Shown: positions 1 to 9,641, numbered from the stretch's first letter. The stretch is 64,000 nt of DNA from DASYAN01 sp963727755 (GCA_963727755.1 CAVSHN010000011.1:124001-188000), one strand, 5' to 3'. Translations and numbers: made by a program. The notes: a model not told the origin generated them from the sequence alone.

Positions 1-55
1 GTTGCGGCCTCCATGCTTTTTTGTGGGCGGTAGATGACCTTCCTTAGAATTTGAG

Positions 56-106
56 TTTCCTAATCGTGGGAAGGAATTTCCTATTGTGGGAAGTATATTC
101 CTATTT
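56..106. repeat. 21-bp tandem repeat, about 2.4 copies
   Basis: Two 21-base units (56-76 and 77-97) share TTTCCTA and GTGGGAAG and are followed by a partial third unit (98-106). Each unit contains a TTCC...GGAA dyad. It lies upstream of nothing recognisable on the + strand and beyond the terminator of the leftward gene. Positions 1-191 otherwise show no gene. Confidence 0.6.
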
Positions 107-191
107 CAAATGAGGTGTCAAGGGACCTCTGGTTCCTTTTTGTTCTTTTTCCGCTTTGATAGGGTTAAATCCAGTTGTGCTTGGTTTCACC

Positions 192-234
192 AAAAAACCA
201 GGATGCCCATGCAGCAAATTCATGGGCATCCTGG
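192..234 (-). terminator. Rho-independent terminator of the two-TM protein gene
   Basis: A perfect 14-bp stem (CCAGGATGCCCATG at 198-211 with its complement at 221-234) is followed on the minus strand by six T (192-197). It sits 14 bases past the stop codon of the leftward gene 248-820. Confidence 0.9.
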
Positions 235-247
235 GCCTACCTTGTTT

Positions 248-820
248 TCATTGTCGGTGACCAACACTGCGATCAATCTTGCCCTGATTATTCAGCAAAA
301 TGGCGCGAGCACGTGATTTGCGGCTGATATTGTCTGGATCGACAAAACGCAGGGCAACCACTGTACGAGTGTTTGGACTCAGTGATGCTGTAGCCTGATT
401 CTGGTGATGCTGCCCGATATTACCGCGTACACGAGCACGTTGGAATGTTCCAAAAGGAATGCCTAAAACAATGCCGATTGCCGCACCAATCAAGAAAATC
501 GTCACAGTATGTAGCGGTGGCAATGCAAAGGTAGCGACAAAGGTAAGGCCAGCGCCGAGCAGACCAAAGAGAATAACAAGCAGGGTGACCATTGCGGGAC
601 CTAGTCCTGTGCGTTGGGTTTGCAGAAAAAGTTCACTACGTGCACGATTAGGTCCATGTTCGCGAAATTGCCCACTACCAACGCTCCAGGCTGGGAGCTG
701 ATAAACTTCTTCGTCGCTAAATCCTTCTTTATGTAGTTTAGCTGATGCAGCGTCAGCCTTCGTTTCGTCTGGGAAGACTGCCAATAGGTCATAGTTAGGG
801 GATTGTTGTTGTTGTTGCAT
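248..820 (-). CDS. Two-TM protein with N-terminal general-stress-like domain
   Basis: A 190-residue protein. Residues about 10-45 (LLAVFPDETKADAA, KEGFSDEEV) resemble the short alpha/beta fold of general stress protein 17M-like or heat-induced YflT domains, where small membrane proteins respond to stress; this is a weak family assignment. Two hydrophobic segments at about 74-99 and 103-124 form a hairpin rich in Gly, ending at a basic stretch (QRARVRG). The C-terminal 60 residues look soluble. The start is supported by CAGGAG about 11 bases upstream of the ATG. It is divergent from cutA with a spacer of about 100 bases, and has its own strong terminator. Function unknown. Confidence 0.7.
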   Translation of the reverse strand: MQQQQQSPNYDLLAVFPDETKADAASAKLHKEGFSDEEVYQLPAWSVGSGQFREHGPNRARSELFLQTQRTGLGPAMVTLLVILFGLLGAGLTFVATFALPPLHTVTIFLIGAAIGIVLGIPFGTFQRARVRGNIGQHHQNQATASLSPNTRTVVALRFVDPDNISRKSRARAILLNNQGKIDRSVGHRQ

Positions 821-936
821 GGAAAGAAGCTCCTGAGATAGAATGTTCCATCTTGTGTTTTCCTCTATTATACAACGGGCGTGGGGAAACTCCCGCTTCC
901 AAAGATGGGGGTAGTAGCATGAAAAGCGAGGAAATT

Positions 937-1258
937 ATGGCTGAATTTATCCAGGTGATGACCACTATTGACTCGAAAGAAGGAGCACAAAAGATTGCAG
1001 AAGCCCTTGTCGCGAAACGGCTTGCGGCATGCGTCCAAGTTGCTGGCCCTATTACTAGCACCTATTGGTGGCAAGGAGAGATGGAGATTGCCCAAGAATG
1101 GCTATGCATAGCAAAAACTCGCAATGAACTCTATCGAGAGAGTTGAGCAAGCCATTGGAGAAATCCATCCGTACGATACACCAGAAATCGTTGTGCTCCC
1201 TCTTATCACAGGAAACAAAAGGTATCTGGACTGGATCATTGGAGAGACAACGCAATAG
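937..1258 (+). pseudogene. cutA: CutA-like divalent cation tolerance protein, frameshifted
   Basis: Residues from MAEFIQVMTTIDSKEGA through LAACVQV, STYWWQGE and CIAKTRN match the N-terminal two thirds of CutA, a small trimeric ferredoxin-like protein linked to copper tolerance. The frame stops at 1146, but the next frame continues with RVEQAIGEIHPYDTPEI and KRYLDWIIGE to a stop at 1258, which is the conserved CutA C-terminus (HPYxxPEI). One base too many (or two too few) lies in the CGAGAGAG run near 1130-1141. The ATG at 937 has GCGAGGAAA just upstream; an in-frame ATG at 919 is also possible. The combined length is the usual one for the family, so this is either a recent mutation or a base-calling error. 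Confidence 0.85.
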
Positions 1259-1332
1259 CAAAAAATGAGCAGAGACATTTTTCTATGGCAAAAACTAATA
1301 GCAGGCAAACCTCCGTAGTATTCTTGCGACTT

Positions 1333-2943
1333 TCAGGCCTGTTGGCGGTAGAGTGTCTCCAGGATAGCTGCAATTTCCTGGCGTACAAAATCGTTCTTAG
1401 CCATTTCCGCTTGAACCTTTTCCCAGCCGTGCATAATCGTAGTATGATCGCGTCCACCCAAAGCGGTACCTATCTGGAGCAATGAAGTACTCGTCTCTTC
1501 GCGTATGAGATACATGGCTACCTGACGTGGCCAAACGATATCACGACCGCGATGTTTCCCACGCAGGAGTTCAACATCGACATTATAGTAACGGCAAACG
1601 CCTTGCAGCACTTCATTAGGTGTTAATGTTGATACAGGTTTTGCTTCGTAGATGTGTTCGAGAGCTTGGGCAGCTAATGCAGTGGTCATTGGGGCATCAT
1701 GCAGAGTGGCATAGGCAATGACGCGATTAAGTGCTCCCTCAAGTTCGCGCACGCTAGTGCATGGTGGGCGTGCAATATATTCGATAACACCAGCTGGAAT
1801 AGTAAAATGGAGCGAATCAGCTTTAGAGCGTAGAATAGCGAGGCGATGCTCATATTCTGGTGCTTGAACGTCGGCCAACAGACCCCATTCGAAACGTGAG
1901 CGTAGGCGATCCTGCAAGCTATTGATGGCCTTGGGTGGTCGATCGCTAGTGACTACAATCTGTTTGCTCGCATTATGTAAACTATTGAACGTATGAAAAA
2001 ACTCTTCTTCAGTTGATTCTTTGCCTGCAATGAATTGGATATCGTCAACGAGTAGAATATCAATTTGGCGATATTTAGCCCTGAACTCCTCAGTCTTCTG
2101 AAAGCGAATAGCATTGATGATTTCGTTGGTAAATTTCTCAGATGTTGTGTAAAGCACATACAATCCAGCGGCCTCACCTGCATGTCCAATAGCATGTAGC
2201 AGGTGTGTTTTACCTAGTCCTACGCCTCCATAGAGGAAGAGAGGGTTATACATCCGCCCAGGATTTTCTGAAACGGCTAACGAGGCTGCATGTGCCAGCT
2301 GGTTTGATCTACCTACGATGAAGCTACTAAATGTATAGCGTGGATTCAGTATTCCTTCCATGCTCATTCCATTAGAAAATGGAAGAGTCAATTCTTGCAT
2401 AGGCTCACTGGAAAAAAGGTCTAGTTTGGGCAATGGAGATTGAGATGAGGTCTTTTGTTCTGCCGTCCCAAAAATATTCTGCTGTGGCAGCTTGCTCTTA
2501 CTGCTATGATATGCAGTCGCTTGTGATGTCATTGGAGCCAATGAATGGGCGGCAGTTGCCACTATTTCTGTTGTCTCTGTATTGCGCTTGCCTCGCGGAC
2601 TTGTCGAAGGACGCTCTCTCTCCAACCTCTGAGGTCGCTTTGCTGTATCGAATATATCCTCCGGTTGTGAAGGAGGTGTTAGCTCTGTCTGTTCTGAGAC
2701 AAATTCGAAGTGAATATCAATAGGTGTCCCGGTAATATCAGACAATATGGAACGGATTGACTCACGGAAGCGGCCTTCCAACTGTGTTTGGACAAACGGC
2801 GTAGGGACACCAACGATGAGCACTCCCTCTCGGAAGGAGAGCGCTGATGTGCCTCCAAACCAAGTGTTAAATGTAGCAGAAGCAATCCTAGATTGTATGC
2901 GTTCTAAAGTTGCTTGCCAGATTTGTTTTGCATTCACGCGCAA
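1333..2943 (-). CDS. dnaA: Chromosomal replication initiator protein DnaA
   Basis: This 536-residue protein binds the origin and opens DNA for replication. Domain I is at about 1-90 (IWQATLERIQSRI, FNTWF). A Ser/Thr/Gln-rich linker of about 100 residues follows, longer than usual. The AAA+ domain carries Walker A GGVGLGKTH, Walker B ILLVDDIQF and the sensor region RLRSRFEWGL. The C-terminal domain IV has the DNA-binding signature GGRDHTTIMHGWEK. It is convergent with cutA and divergent from a lipoprotein gene. No dnaN, recF or rpmH lies beside it, so the standard dnaA neighbourhood is broken. I find no run of TTATCCACA boxes in the upstream 400 bases. Confidence 0.97.
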   Translation of the reverse strand: MRVNAKQIWQATLERIQSRIASATFNTWFGGTSALSFREGVLIVGVPTPFVQTQLEGRFRESIRSILSDITGTPIDIHFEFVSEQTELTPPSQPEDIFDTAKRPQRLERERPSTSPRGKRNTETTEIVATAAHSLAPMTSQATAYHSSKSKLPQQNIFGTAEQKTSSQSPLPKLDLFSSEPMQELTLPFSNGMSMEGILNPRYTFSSFIVGRSNQLAHAASLAVSENPGRMYNPLFLYGGVGLGKTHLLHAIGHAGEAAGLYVLYTTSEKFTNEIINAIRFQKTEEFRAKYRQIDILLVDDIQFIAGKESTEEEFFHTFNSLHNASKQIVVTSDRPPKAINSLQDRLRSRFEWGLLADVQAPEYEHRLAILRSKADSLHFTIPAGVIEYIARPPCTSVRELEGALNRVIAYATLHDAPMTTALAAQALEHIYEAKPVSTLTPNEVLQGVCRYYNVDVELLRGKHRGRDIVWPRQVAMYLIREETSTSLLQIGTALGGRDHTTIMHGWEKVQAEMAKNDFVRQEIAAILETLYRQQA

Positions 2944-3133
2944 TTACCCCTTTGGGGATGAGTGTGATAATAAATCGCTATCCAGCCAAATATATTACGC
3001 CCTCTGTGTGGAATCTGCGCACAGAAGCACTGGGATGGCCTATGTTTAGGGTATAGAGTAACTTTCTTGGCTGTACTTTCGTCTTGGTAAGGTGTAATCG
3101 TAGCACCAAATCAAAACACTGTAAAGTCCTCCT

Positions 3134-3156
3134 TTTGTACCTTTGTACTTTTGTAC
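3134..3156. repeat. Three TTTGTAC repeats at exact 8-bp spacing
   Basis: TTTGTAC occurs at 3134-3140, 3142-3148 and 3150-3156, one base between copies. The array lies in the 2944-3340 spacer between divergent dnaA and the lipoprotein gene. This could be a regulator site or part of an origin; neither is shown. The rest of this spacer holds no gene. Confidence 0.7.
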
Positions 3157-3340
3157 CAAAGAAGAGACTAGCTTCTAGGCTTTATCCCTCGTTATGCCGT
3201 ATACTAATTGGTAAGGGCAGAAAGTGGACTGAAAATAGGTGCAGGTGGTAAAAAAACAGGCTTGCACTCTTCATCTGATCTCTCTCTTGGCATGTGGGTT
3301 GCAGTGTGTTAAGTTTAGTTAAGTGAAGGTGAGTATATGC

Positions 3341-4033
3341 ATGGATATTTCTCGATTGACTAAGTGGTTTTGGCATGCTCTTGCAGTGCTATCGTTGGGT
3401 ATTTTTCTGGTCGGCTGCTCAGGATTGTTTGGTGGAATTACACCTGGAACGAACTCTTCGGCGCAGTCGGTTGCGTTATCCCAGCTGCACTGGTGCAATA
3501 GCGGGCCGGATGCAACTTTCATGGATGATGCTGCTCCTGCAACTCCACAAGCAGCGAATCCATCCCCTGTTGCCGTCTCTGTAACTGGTGCGGCAACACC
3601 TGCGCCAGCTAGTGGGGGGACCCCAATTAGCTGGAGCGTCTTCAAGACAAATCTGGGATTTACTATTTTCTTGCCTGTCACGTTACCTAGTGGTTCTTGC
3701 CTACTGAAGCCATTTGGTTGGGTGCGCAATTCCGCTTCTCACAATAGTTTTATTATTACCTATGTGCTACCTGATCGAAACTCGCTCACTATTGCCCAAA
3801 CTCTCCAAACTGGACCAAGTACACCTTTTCAGTGCTTTGTATCTCCAGACCCTTCGCATCCCGGGGGAGGAACGCCAACGGCAGTAGCTAGTACGAAGCT
3901 TATCCCAGTGCAGCTTTGTAGTGGAATACGTGGTAACACGAATATTACGTTTTCTGCACGATGGACACCTGAGCAGATGCAACAGTTCTTTAATGGTCTA
4001 CAACCAGGAGTCGATTGGATGCCAGCTTCGTAG
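3341..4033 (+). CDS. Secreted lipoprotein of unknown function
   Basis: The ATG at 3341 is preferred because AAGGTGAG lies eight bases upstream; an in-frame GTG lies at 3323. The N-terminus MDISRLTKWFW plus a hydrophobic stretch ending in LVGC is a type II signal peptide with a lipobox, so the mature protein would start at Cys and be anchored to the outer face of the membrane. An Ala/Pro/Thr-rich linker follows at about 65-95. The rest (about 231 residues in total) has no motif I recognise, although VFKTNLGFTIFLPVTLPSG and the Trp-rich end suggest a small beta domain. It is divergent from dnaA. Confidence 0.75.
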   Translation: MDISRLTKWFWHALAVLSLGIFLVGCSGLFGGITPGTNSSAQSVALSQLHWCNSGPDATFMDDAAPATPQAANPSPVAVSVTGAATPAPASGGTPISWSVFKTNLGFTIFLPVTLPSGSCLLKPFGWVRNSASHNSFIITYVLPDRNSLTIAQTLQTGPSTPFQCFVSPDPSHPGGGTPTAVASTKLIPVQLCSGIRGNTNITFSARWTPEQMQQFFNGLQPGVDWMPAS

Positions 4034-4063
4034 ATACATTGGTCTTCTCAGTTCTCTAGAAAC

Positions 4064-4093
4064 TCGACGCTTAACTTTGACATCTGGTATAAT
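4064..4093 (+). promoter_or_regulatory. Probable sigma-70 type promoter for the FHA gene
   Basis: TCGACG (4064-4069) and TATAAT (4088-4093) are separated by 18 bases. The start codon of the FHA protein lies 67 bases downstream. The -10 box is perfect and the -35 box is one base off TTGACG. Confidence 0.6.
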
Positions 4094-4159
4094 AGACAGG
4101 AGTTTTGAATGTGCGCATAATGCCAAATGATGCGTATAGATAAATGGGAGGAACTTTTT

Positions 4160-5534
4160 ATGGACAAATGTCCCGCTTGTGGGGCTGATACTCGGCAAGG
4201 AGATAATTACTGTTTGAATTGTGGTCAGCGCCTATTTCCATCTAATCTCTCATCTTCACCAGTGAGTGAGCCTACTATTGCGGCTGCAGATGAGCGAGGG
4301 GGAGCAGGTGGCTTGTCGCCCAGTGGATGGTCTCCTGAGCAAAATGGTCAAGCCTTCTCTGTTCCCAACATTGCCTCACAGCTTGAGTCTTTTGCTGTTC
4401 CCGCAGCTCAAACGGTGTTAGATAAAGTTGAGAGGCCTGCACGTTTTATTTTACGCTCTGATACCGGTGAAGTGTTGCAGGAATATCCACTAGATAAGCC
4501 TGAAATTGTCATTGGTCGTGCACCGACCAGCGATATATTATTATCAAAGGATAAATTAACATCGCGTCGCCATGCTCACGTTCGTTGCGAGAATGGAAAA
4601 TATCTCTTGTTAGACGAACATAGTGCCAATGGTACTTTTGTCAATGGAGAGCAAATTGAGGAAGCGGTTCCATATGTGCTCTATGATGGGGATCATGTTG
4701 GCATTGGTGAACATGAACTCATCTTCCATATTTACAATTCTTCTGGAGCTGCTGTAGAGGACTTACCAACCGTTGCTGTCAATTATGAACCTCCTCAAGA
4801 AGTAACATTTCGTACGCGTGATGATCCTATGGCCACTATTCCCAGTAGTGATGAATTTAGCACACGTGCAATGGATGAGAGCAATTCCTGCCAGCAATTT
4901 TAGACAACCAGAATCCCTAGAGGGGGTACGCCCTCCTTTCACTCCTATCCCAGACCCCGTCATAGGCTCTTTGGAGGTATCTATTCATCGTGATATTCCT
5001 GCTGAACCTGAGCCAGTGGCGAGTGCACCTGCTGTGAGTATGGAAAAGGCGGTCGTAGTTGTCTCACCCTTGTCTGAGAAAGCTGATATCAATGTAACCT
5101 TCAACCGTTTTGCTAGTATAGCGCAACCACCTCTACCTGACATGGGAGCATTAATGGCTGCTCTTTCAACGCTAGACGGCCAAGTAATGGCTTTGCAAGA
5201 GCAATTTAACAACACGCTGGAAGCGCAGCATAAGCATGACGCTGATGTTGCTGAGACTGCCAATCAATTGCGTGTTGGCATCCATCGTGTTGCAGAGCGC
5301 ATGGACAGTACCATCGCTGATGTTGCACGCAGCCGAGAGGCTTTAGCTTGGGCCGAGCTGTTGCAGCTTATGGAAGACGTCATGAACAACCCTCGCGATA
5401 TTGAATATGTGACGAAGCTAGCTCGCAAAGCGCGTGAACTTAACAAAGTCTTCCAACTTCACCAAAATGTTCTCAACACTATGGCTGAATGTAATAGCCT
5501 GTTGCGTAGCATGATTGGTGACGATAAATATTAG
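4160..5534 (+). pseudogene. Zinc-ribbon, FHA and coiled-coil protein, frameshifted
   Basis: The start at 4160 follows GGGAGGAA. The first frame (to 4903) has a zinc ribbon (CPACG and CLNCGQR, residues 3-25) and an FHA domain at about 110-195 (IVIGRAPTSDILL, SRRHAHV, NGTFVNG), which binds phosphothreonine. From about 4818 a second frame carries on without a clear start: a Pro/Glu/Val linker, then a helical region (MAALSTLDGQVMALQEQF, TIADVARSREALAWAELL) ending at 5534. The overlap of the two frames near 4890-4905 and lack of a start signal for the second indicate one protein of about 458 residues split by one indel. Its partner kinases could be those at 37868-40930, which is inference. Confidence 0.75.
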
Positions 5535-5709
5535 AAGAAACTAAGAATCAAGTCAAGGCTCAATACCCAGAGGGCAAATGGGGGTATGAGCCTGTCTTTG
5601 GCTCTTTTCATGTCCATGGAAGGCGGTAATCTTCACTCCTCAACGCCATTGGTTGGTTATGGCAGGTCCCTGGTAACTCTGGGAAAAAAGAAGCGAGGTA
5701 GTACAGTTC

Positions 5710-7041
5710 ATGCATGATAGAGAAACAGAAACTCTTTCTCCCCACTATCGGATTACCGGTGGCAAACGGCTGCAAGGTGAGGTTGTCGTAAGTGGAGCAA
5801 AAAATGCTGTCACCAAGATGGTAATCGCATCTCTCTTAACAACTGATCTCTGTACATTGCGTAACGTTCCCTTACTTGGTGACCTCTACCTCACACTCAA
5901 GCTCTGTGAAGGACTGGGCTCATACACCAACCTAGATGGAAACACACTCTCAGTGCGTACAACCGACATCTGTGAAACAACGCTCTCAAGTGCGGTTGGC
6001 GCCTTGAATCGCATTGGTGTGCTCACAATTGGCCCACTCCTGCACCGTTGTGGGGAAGTCGTTATTCCAAGACCTGGAGGAGACCAAATTGGCCCGCGTC
6101 CCATCGACTTTCATCTCCACGGACTCCAGCAAATGGGAGCAAAGATTGTCGAACGAGACGGCCATTATCATTGCTCTGCCCCCAAGCCCTTGCAGGGTGC
6201 AAGCATCAAACTCCCATTTCCCAGCGTCATGGCGACAGAAAACTTACTCATCACTGCTTGTTTAGCCCGTGGAGTAACCATTATTGAAAACGCAGCTATC
6301 GAACCAGAGATCATCGACCTTATCAAACTCTTGCAAAAAATGGGTGCTATCATCGAACTAAAGGTTGACAGGCGTATCGTTGTAGAAAGTGTAGATCGCT
6401 TGCACGGAGCCCAGCACACACTCTTAAGCGATCGCATGGAAGCTGCATCGCTGGCCATAGCAGCCTACCTTACCAAAGGTGATATCTACCTGCGACGTGC
6501 CCAGCAAGACACACTGTTAACCTTTTTGAACACACTCTCTAAAATGAAGCTTGACTTTGAAGTTGATGATGAAGGTATTCGCTTTATTGGAAAGGATGAA
6601 CCACCACTAGCACTGGCACTAGAGACAGATGTGCATCCAGGGTTTATGACCGACTGGCAACAACCTTTCACCATACTGCTCACCCAAGCCCAAGGAATGT
6701 CAGTTATACACGAAACCATCTACGAAGACCGCTTCGGCTACACAGCCGCGCTGCGTAAGATGGGTGCCCATATCGGTCTCTATACAAAGTGCTTGGGAGA
6801 GGTCCCATGTCGCTTCCGCGAAAAGCAGCATCTGCATAGTTGTGTAGTACGTGGCCCAACGCCACTTACTGGTACACAGCTTATGATCCCTGACATCCGT
6901 GCAGGTTGCTCCTATATTCTCGCAGCCTTATGTGCAGAAGGAACCTCAGAAGTTTACGGTATTGAGCATATTGAGCGAGGCTATGAGAAGCTCGATGCGA
7001 AATTACGCAGCCTAGGTGCACAATTTGAGCGCATCGCATAA
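5710..7041 (+). CDS. murA: UDP-GlcNAc 1-carboxyvinyltransferase MurA, Cys-to-Asp type
   Basis: This enzyme transfers enolpyruvate from PEP to UDP-GlcNAc, the first committed step of peptidoglycan synthesis, in the cytoplasm. Family marks are SGAKNA with Lys31-Asn32, IGPLLHRCGEVVIPRPGG, DFHLHGLQQMGA, SVMATENLLITACLA, and the C-terminal DIRAGCSYILAAL and ERGYEKLDAKLRSLGA. The length of 443 is slightly above the usual 420. The active-site loop reads PGGDQIG, so Asp125 stands where most MurA have the Cys alkylated by fosfomycin. It is isolated: 175 bases of empty sequence precede it, and it converges on the repeat protein. A GCGAGGT stretch lies upstream of the ATG. Confidence 0.93.
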   Translation: MHDRETETLSPHYRITGGKRLQGEVVVSGAKNAVTKMVIASLLTTDLCTLRNVPLLGDLYLTLKLCEGLGSYTNLDGNTLSVRTTDICETTLSSAVGALNRIGVLTIGPLLHRCGEVVIPRPGGDQIGPRPIDFHLHGLQQMGAKIVERDGHYHCSAPKPLQGASIKLPFPSVMATENLLITACLARGVTIIENAAIEPEIIDLIKLLQKMGAIIELKVDRRIVVESVDRLHGAQHTLLSDRMEAASLAIAAYLTKGDIYLRRAQQDTLLTFLNTLSKMKLDFEVDDEGIRFIGKDEPPLALALETDVHPGFMTDWQQPFTILLTQAQGMSVIHETIYEDRFGYTAALRKMGAHIGLYTKCLGEVPCRFREKQHLHSCVVRGPTPLTGTQLMIPDIRAGCSYILAALCAEGTSEVYGIEHIERGYEKLDAKLRSLGAQFERIA

Positions 7042-7076
7042 TAATACGGAAGAACCCTCCACAAACTATGGAATTT

Positions 7077-7234
7077 GCCACCAGAGTTTGATAGGCGGGT
7101 TTATCCTAAAATGCTCATTCTTCCATCCTTTAAGGATACTGGTGGCGAAATCTAAAATTGTGCTCATGTTGAATATGAATATTTGCTGATGCCAAGCTCA
7201 ATCAACCAATTCGCCAACAGTATCCTTTAAGAAT
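7077..7234. repeat. Nested inverted repeats between convergent genes
   Basis: GCCACCAG (7077-7084) pairs with CTGGTGGC (7139-7146). The segment 7134-7149 is also complementary, with one mismatch, to TTCGCCAACAGTATCC at 7210-7225, and ATCCTTTAAGGAT inside is itself palindromic. The block fills the space between murA and the convergent repeat protein, so it may serve as a two-way terminator or be a small mobile repeat. Confidence 0.55.
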
Positions 7235-7814
7235 TTAGTTGCTTGATAAGCAAATACATACCTGCCTTAGCTCAACACGCTTGACCTCGCATCACGTAAC
7301 TGCTCTGGAGTAAGAATCCTAAAAAGAATTACCAAATTTTCCAAGTCGTAATCCAAACCAATTGCATGTAACTCTTGCCAAATCCAACCCAGCGCACTAA
7401 TCTGCGTCTTCGTAATCAGACCATACCCTATAAGAGTGGCAGCCAAGAGCTGATCTGGCGTAAGCAACTTAAACATCAGAAGAATTTCGCCCAATTGATA
7501 GTTCAAGTCCACGCCACGTAACATACGCTGAATATTTTGTGCAACCTCCAGGCGATCTTGTGGTACAAGGTGACCATCCAGCAACACATTGCCGAGTAAG
7601 CGAGTTGCTCTGCCATTGTGTACCTGTGGCTGAATTGCTTGCTCAACGTCTCCTGATGGGGTAGCTATTGCAGGGAAGGCTTTGTAAGATATCGAGAATG
7701 ACAGCGTTGCGACCCTCCAGACTTTCCTCGGTGTCTTTATTCTGCGTTTCCTGTGTCAATTGGGCGGATCGGCGAAGTGATTCAATATTTTCTCGCAAGT
7801 TATCAGGCACTTCA

Positions 7815-8014
7815 GCAGGATTGGAATAGCGAGGAGCCTCAGAAGAGCCTCGCTGGTATGAAAGATCCTGTGCGCGGTTAGAATAGCGAGGAGCCTCAGA
7901 AGAGTCTCGCTGGTATGAAAGATCTTGTGCGCGGTTAGAATAGCGAGGAGCCTCAGAAGAGCCTCGCTGGTATGAAAGATCCTGTGCGCGGTTAGAATAG
8001 CGAGGAGCCTCAGC
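7815..8014. repeat. 57-bp in-gene tandem repeats
   Basis: About 3.5 copies of a 57-base unit encode EAPRYSNRAQDLSYQRGSS on the minus strand. The copies are nearly identical at the DNA level, which points to recent expansion by slippage or unequal exchange. Confidence 0.9.
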
Positions 8015-8168
8015 GTCCTCTCGGTAATGTGAAGGCTCTGTCGATGATGAAGCACTATCTTTTTCTCGTGAAGTTGCAGGGGCTGGCTCGATCACCCTAT
8101 CTAGTGCAGACGGGATTGCATTGGGGGTTAGAGGAGACGGAGACCGATTTGCTGCTCCTGTTCCTATA

Positions 8169-8294
8169 GATGCTAGTGGTGGCTGTGATGCTAGTGGTGG
8201 CTGTGATGCTAGTGGTAGCTGTGATGCCAGTGGTAGCTGTGATGCCAGTGGTAGTTGTGATGCTAGTGGTAGCTGTGATGCCAGTGGTAGTTGT
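8169..8294. repeat. 18-bp in-gene tandem repeats
   Basis: Seven copies of an 18-base unit (GATGCTAGTGGTRGCTGT on the plus strand, with small changes) encode QLPLAS/QPPLAS on the minus strand. Copy number is likely to vary between isolates. Confidence 0.9.
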
Positions 8295-9588
8295 GATGCT
8301 GCTTGCTGTTGGTTGGGTCTTGGTTGGGTCTCTTTTGTATGTGAGATTCCATCGGAAGGCTTTGCCCCGGCTGGTGCTCCATATCCTCCTAGACCTGACT
8401 GGCTAACTGGCCGTTGGAGGGGGAGATCCTGGATTGGAGCAGCCCGTAGTTGATAGTCTCTATCTTGTGGAGAACCACCAGAGGGGGTATGATTGGCAGC
8501 AACTTCAATTTGAGAAGAATGTCCCTGAACAAGGCGTGAAAGTTCTGCCAAACCAGGTGAGGTATACATTTGTCCGTTGGCTAGTCGCTGGAGCATCGAT
8601 ATCCCTGGTGAGGATGCAGGGCCAGACTCCTGTGGCGCATGTGACCTTGCGGTGCCCCCTGTGGGGGGGGCTTCCTCGCCAGGGGTCATGGCTGCTTCGA
8701 TAGGGGGAACATTCCGTGAATCATTTCCAGCTAAGCTCCAACTGTCTGGATTGGGTGAGTGCGAATTGGGATGGAGAACAGCACGAATTTTGTCGCTATA
8801 TGCCTGATTTCCTCCTGGTAGTTGTGTTGCTGGAGATGGAGCAGGATAGGGTTGTGATGCTCCCAATGCATCATGCGGGCTGCGCGTCGTTGATGTGCTA
8901 GTGGTACTCGTTGGGGCGTGTGCTATCATCTTCGTTGCCAATTTCTGCTTGGCCGCACCGGAAGGTCTATTGTCATGTGTGGATTGGGTCTCAGCAGTAC
9001 GTGGGATACGTGGCATTGTAGTTGCATTGCCCTCTGGACCTGGTATGCGTGCACGGATAGTATCGATCAGTTTCATTAGTCCGAGCATGCCATCGACTTC
9101 CATATCTGCCATCGAGGTCTGACTATAGCCATCGAGGTCTCGTGGACCGTAGCCTGCAAGGTTGTAGCAGTGAAACGTAAAGATCTGTATGCCGCTACCA
9201 CGGCGCTGGGTATCTAGCGCTACCCAGAACTCTCTTCTGGATGCTGCTGCCTGCGCGAGATTAATAAGTACGAGCCGCACAGGAAAGCGTGCTATTGCAT
9301 CAAAAACCTCCACAGCAGTACGACTACTGTGACACTCATAACCTGCAATTTGCAGCTCACTGGTAAGAAGTGCTGCTAATTGTTGATCTCGCTCAAAAAT
9401 AATAATATGTGGCCCACCTGTGCTGATGTTCATAATACATGACTCCAGTCGTTACCCGCAATGTTGCAGTTTTCAAGGTACTCTACTATCTAGAACGAAG
9501 CATATTCAAATCTGTAACATCGAAATATTTCACCACAGTGGGATAGTATGAGGAAAAATAGCGATGTATCATGTGCTAACGAGCTTTT

Positions 9589-9641
9589 GGCTCAAGCTGC
9601 TACGCCTAACCGCTCGGATTAAAACCCCCCGTGGCTTGAGC
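9589..9641. repeat. Inverted repeat left of the IS66 element
   Basis: GGCTCAAGC (9589-9597) is complementary to GCTTGAGCC (9633-9641), with a C-rich stretch between. It may be an end of a small palindrome-ended element like those further right, since TTAAAACCCC just inside resembles GTAAAACCCC at 11667. The rest of 9434-9703 holds no gene I can support. Confidence 0.35.

Larger units (their letters stand above)
7267..9433 (-). pseudogene. Pseudo-receiver protein with tandem repeats, frameshifted
   Basis: Residues 1-130 resemble a CheY receiver (IIIFERDQQLAALL, then LVLINLAQA, where Asn replaces the phospho-acceptor Asp of LIDL), so phosphorylation is unlikely. A long disordered Pro/Ser/Gln region follows, with seven six-residue repeats (QLPLAS, later QPPLAS) and four near-identical copies of EAPRYSNRAQDLSYQRGSS. 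The frame ends at 7643, but the next frame is open from about 7680 without a start codon and continues to 7267 with a helical C-terminus (LLGNVLLDGHL, LGEILLMFKLLTPDQLL, LVILFRILTPEQLRDA). The two-fold LLTPDQL/ILTPEQL pattern suggests a duplicated small domain like those in type II secretion or GspE N-terminal regions. One indel near AAAGCC (about 7675-7685) would join them into about 720 residues. Confidence 0.7.

Noticed and set aside
2944..3340. DnaA-box cluster (oriC) upstream of dnaA
   Set aside because: I searched for TTATCCACA and close variants on both strands and found none convincing; only the TTTGTAC array is notable.
8121..8453. Cys-rich repeat protein on the plus strand
   Set aside because: The repeated CDASGS pattern is the antisense reading of the QLPLAS repeats of the minus-strand gene.
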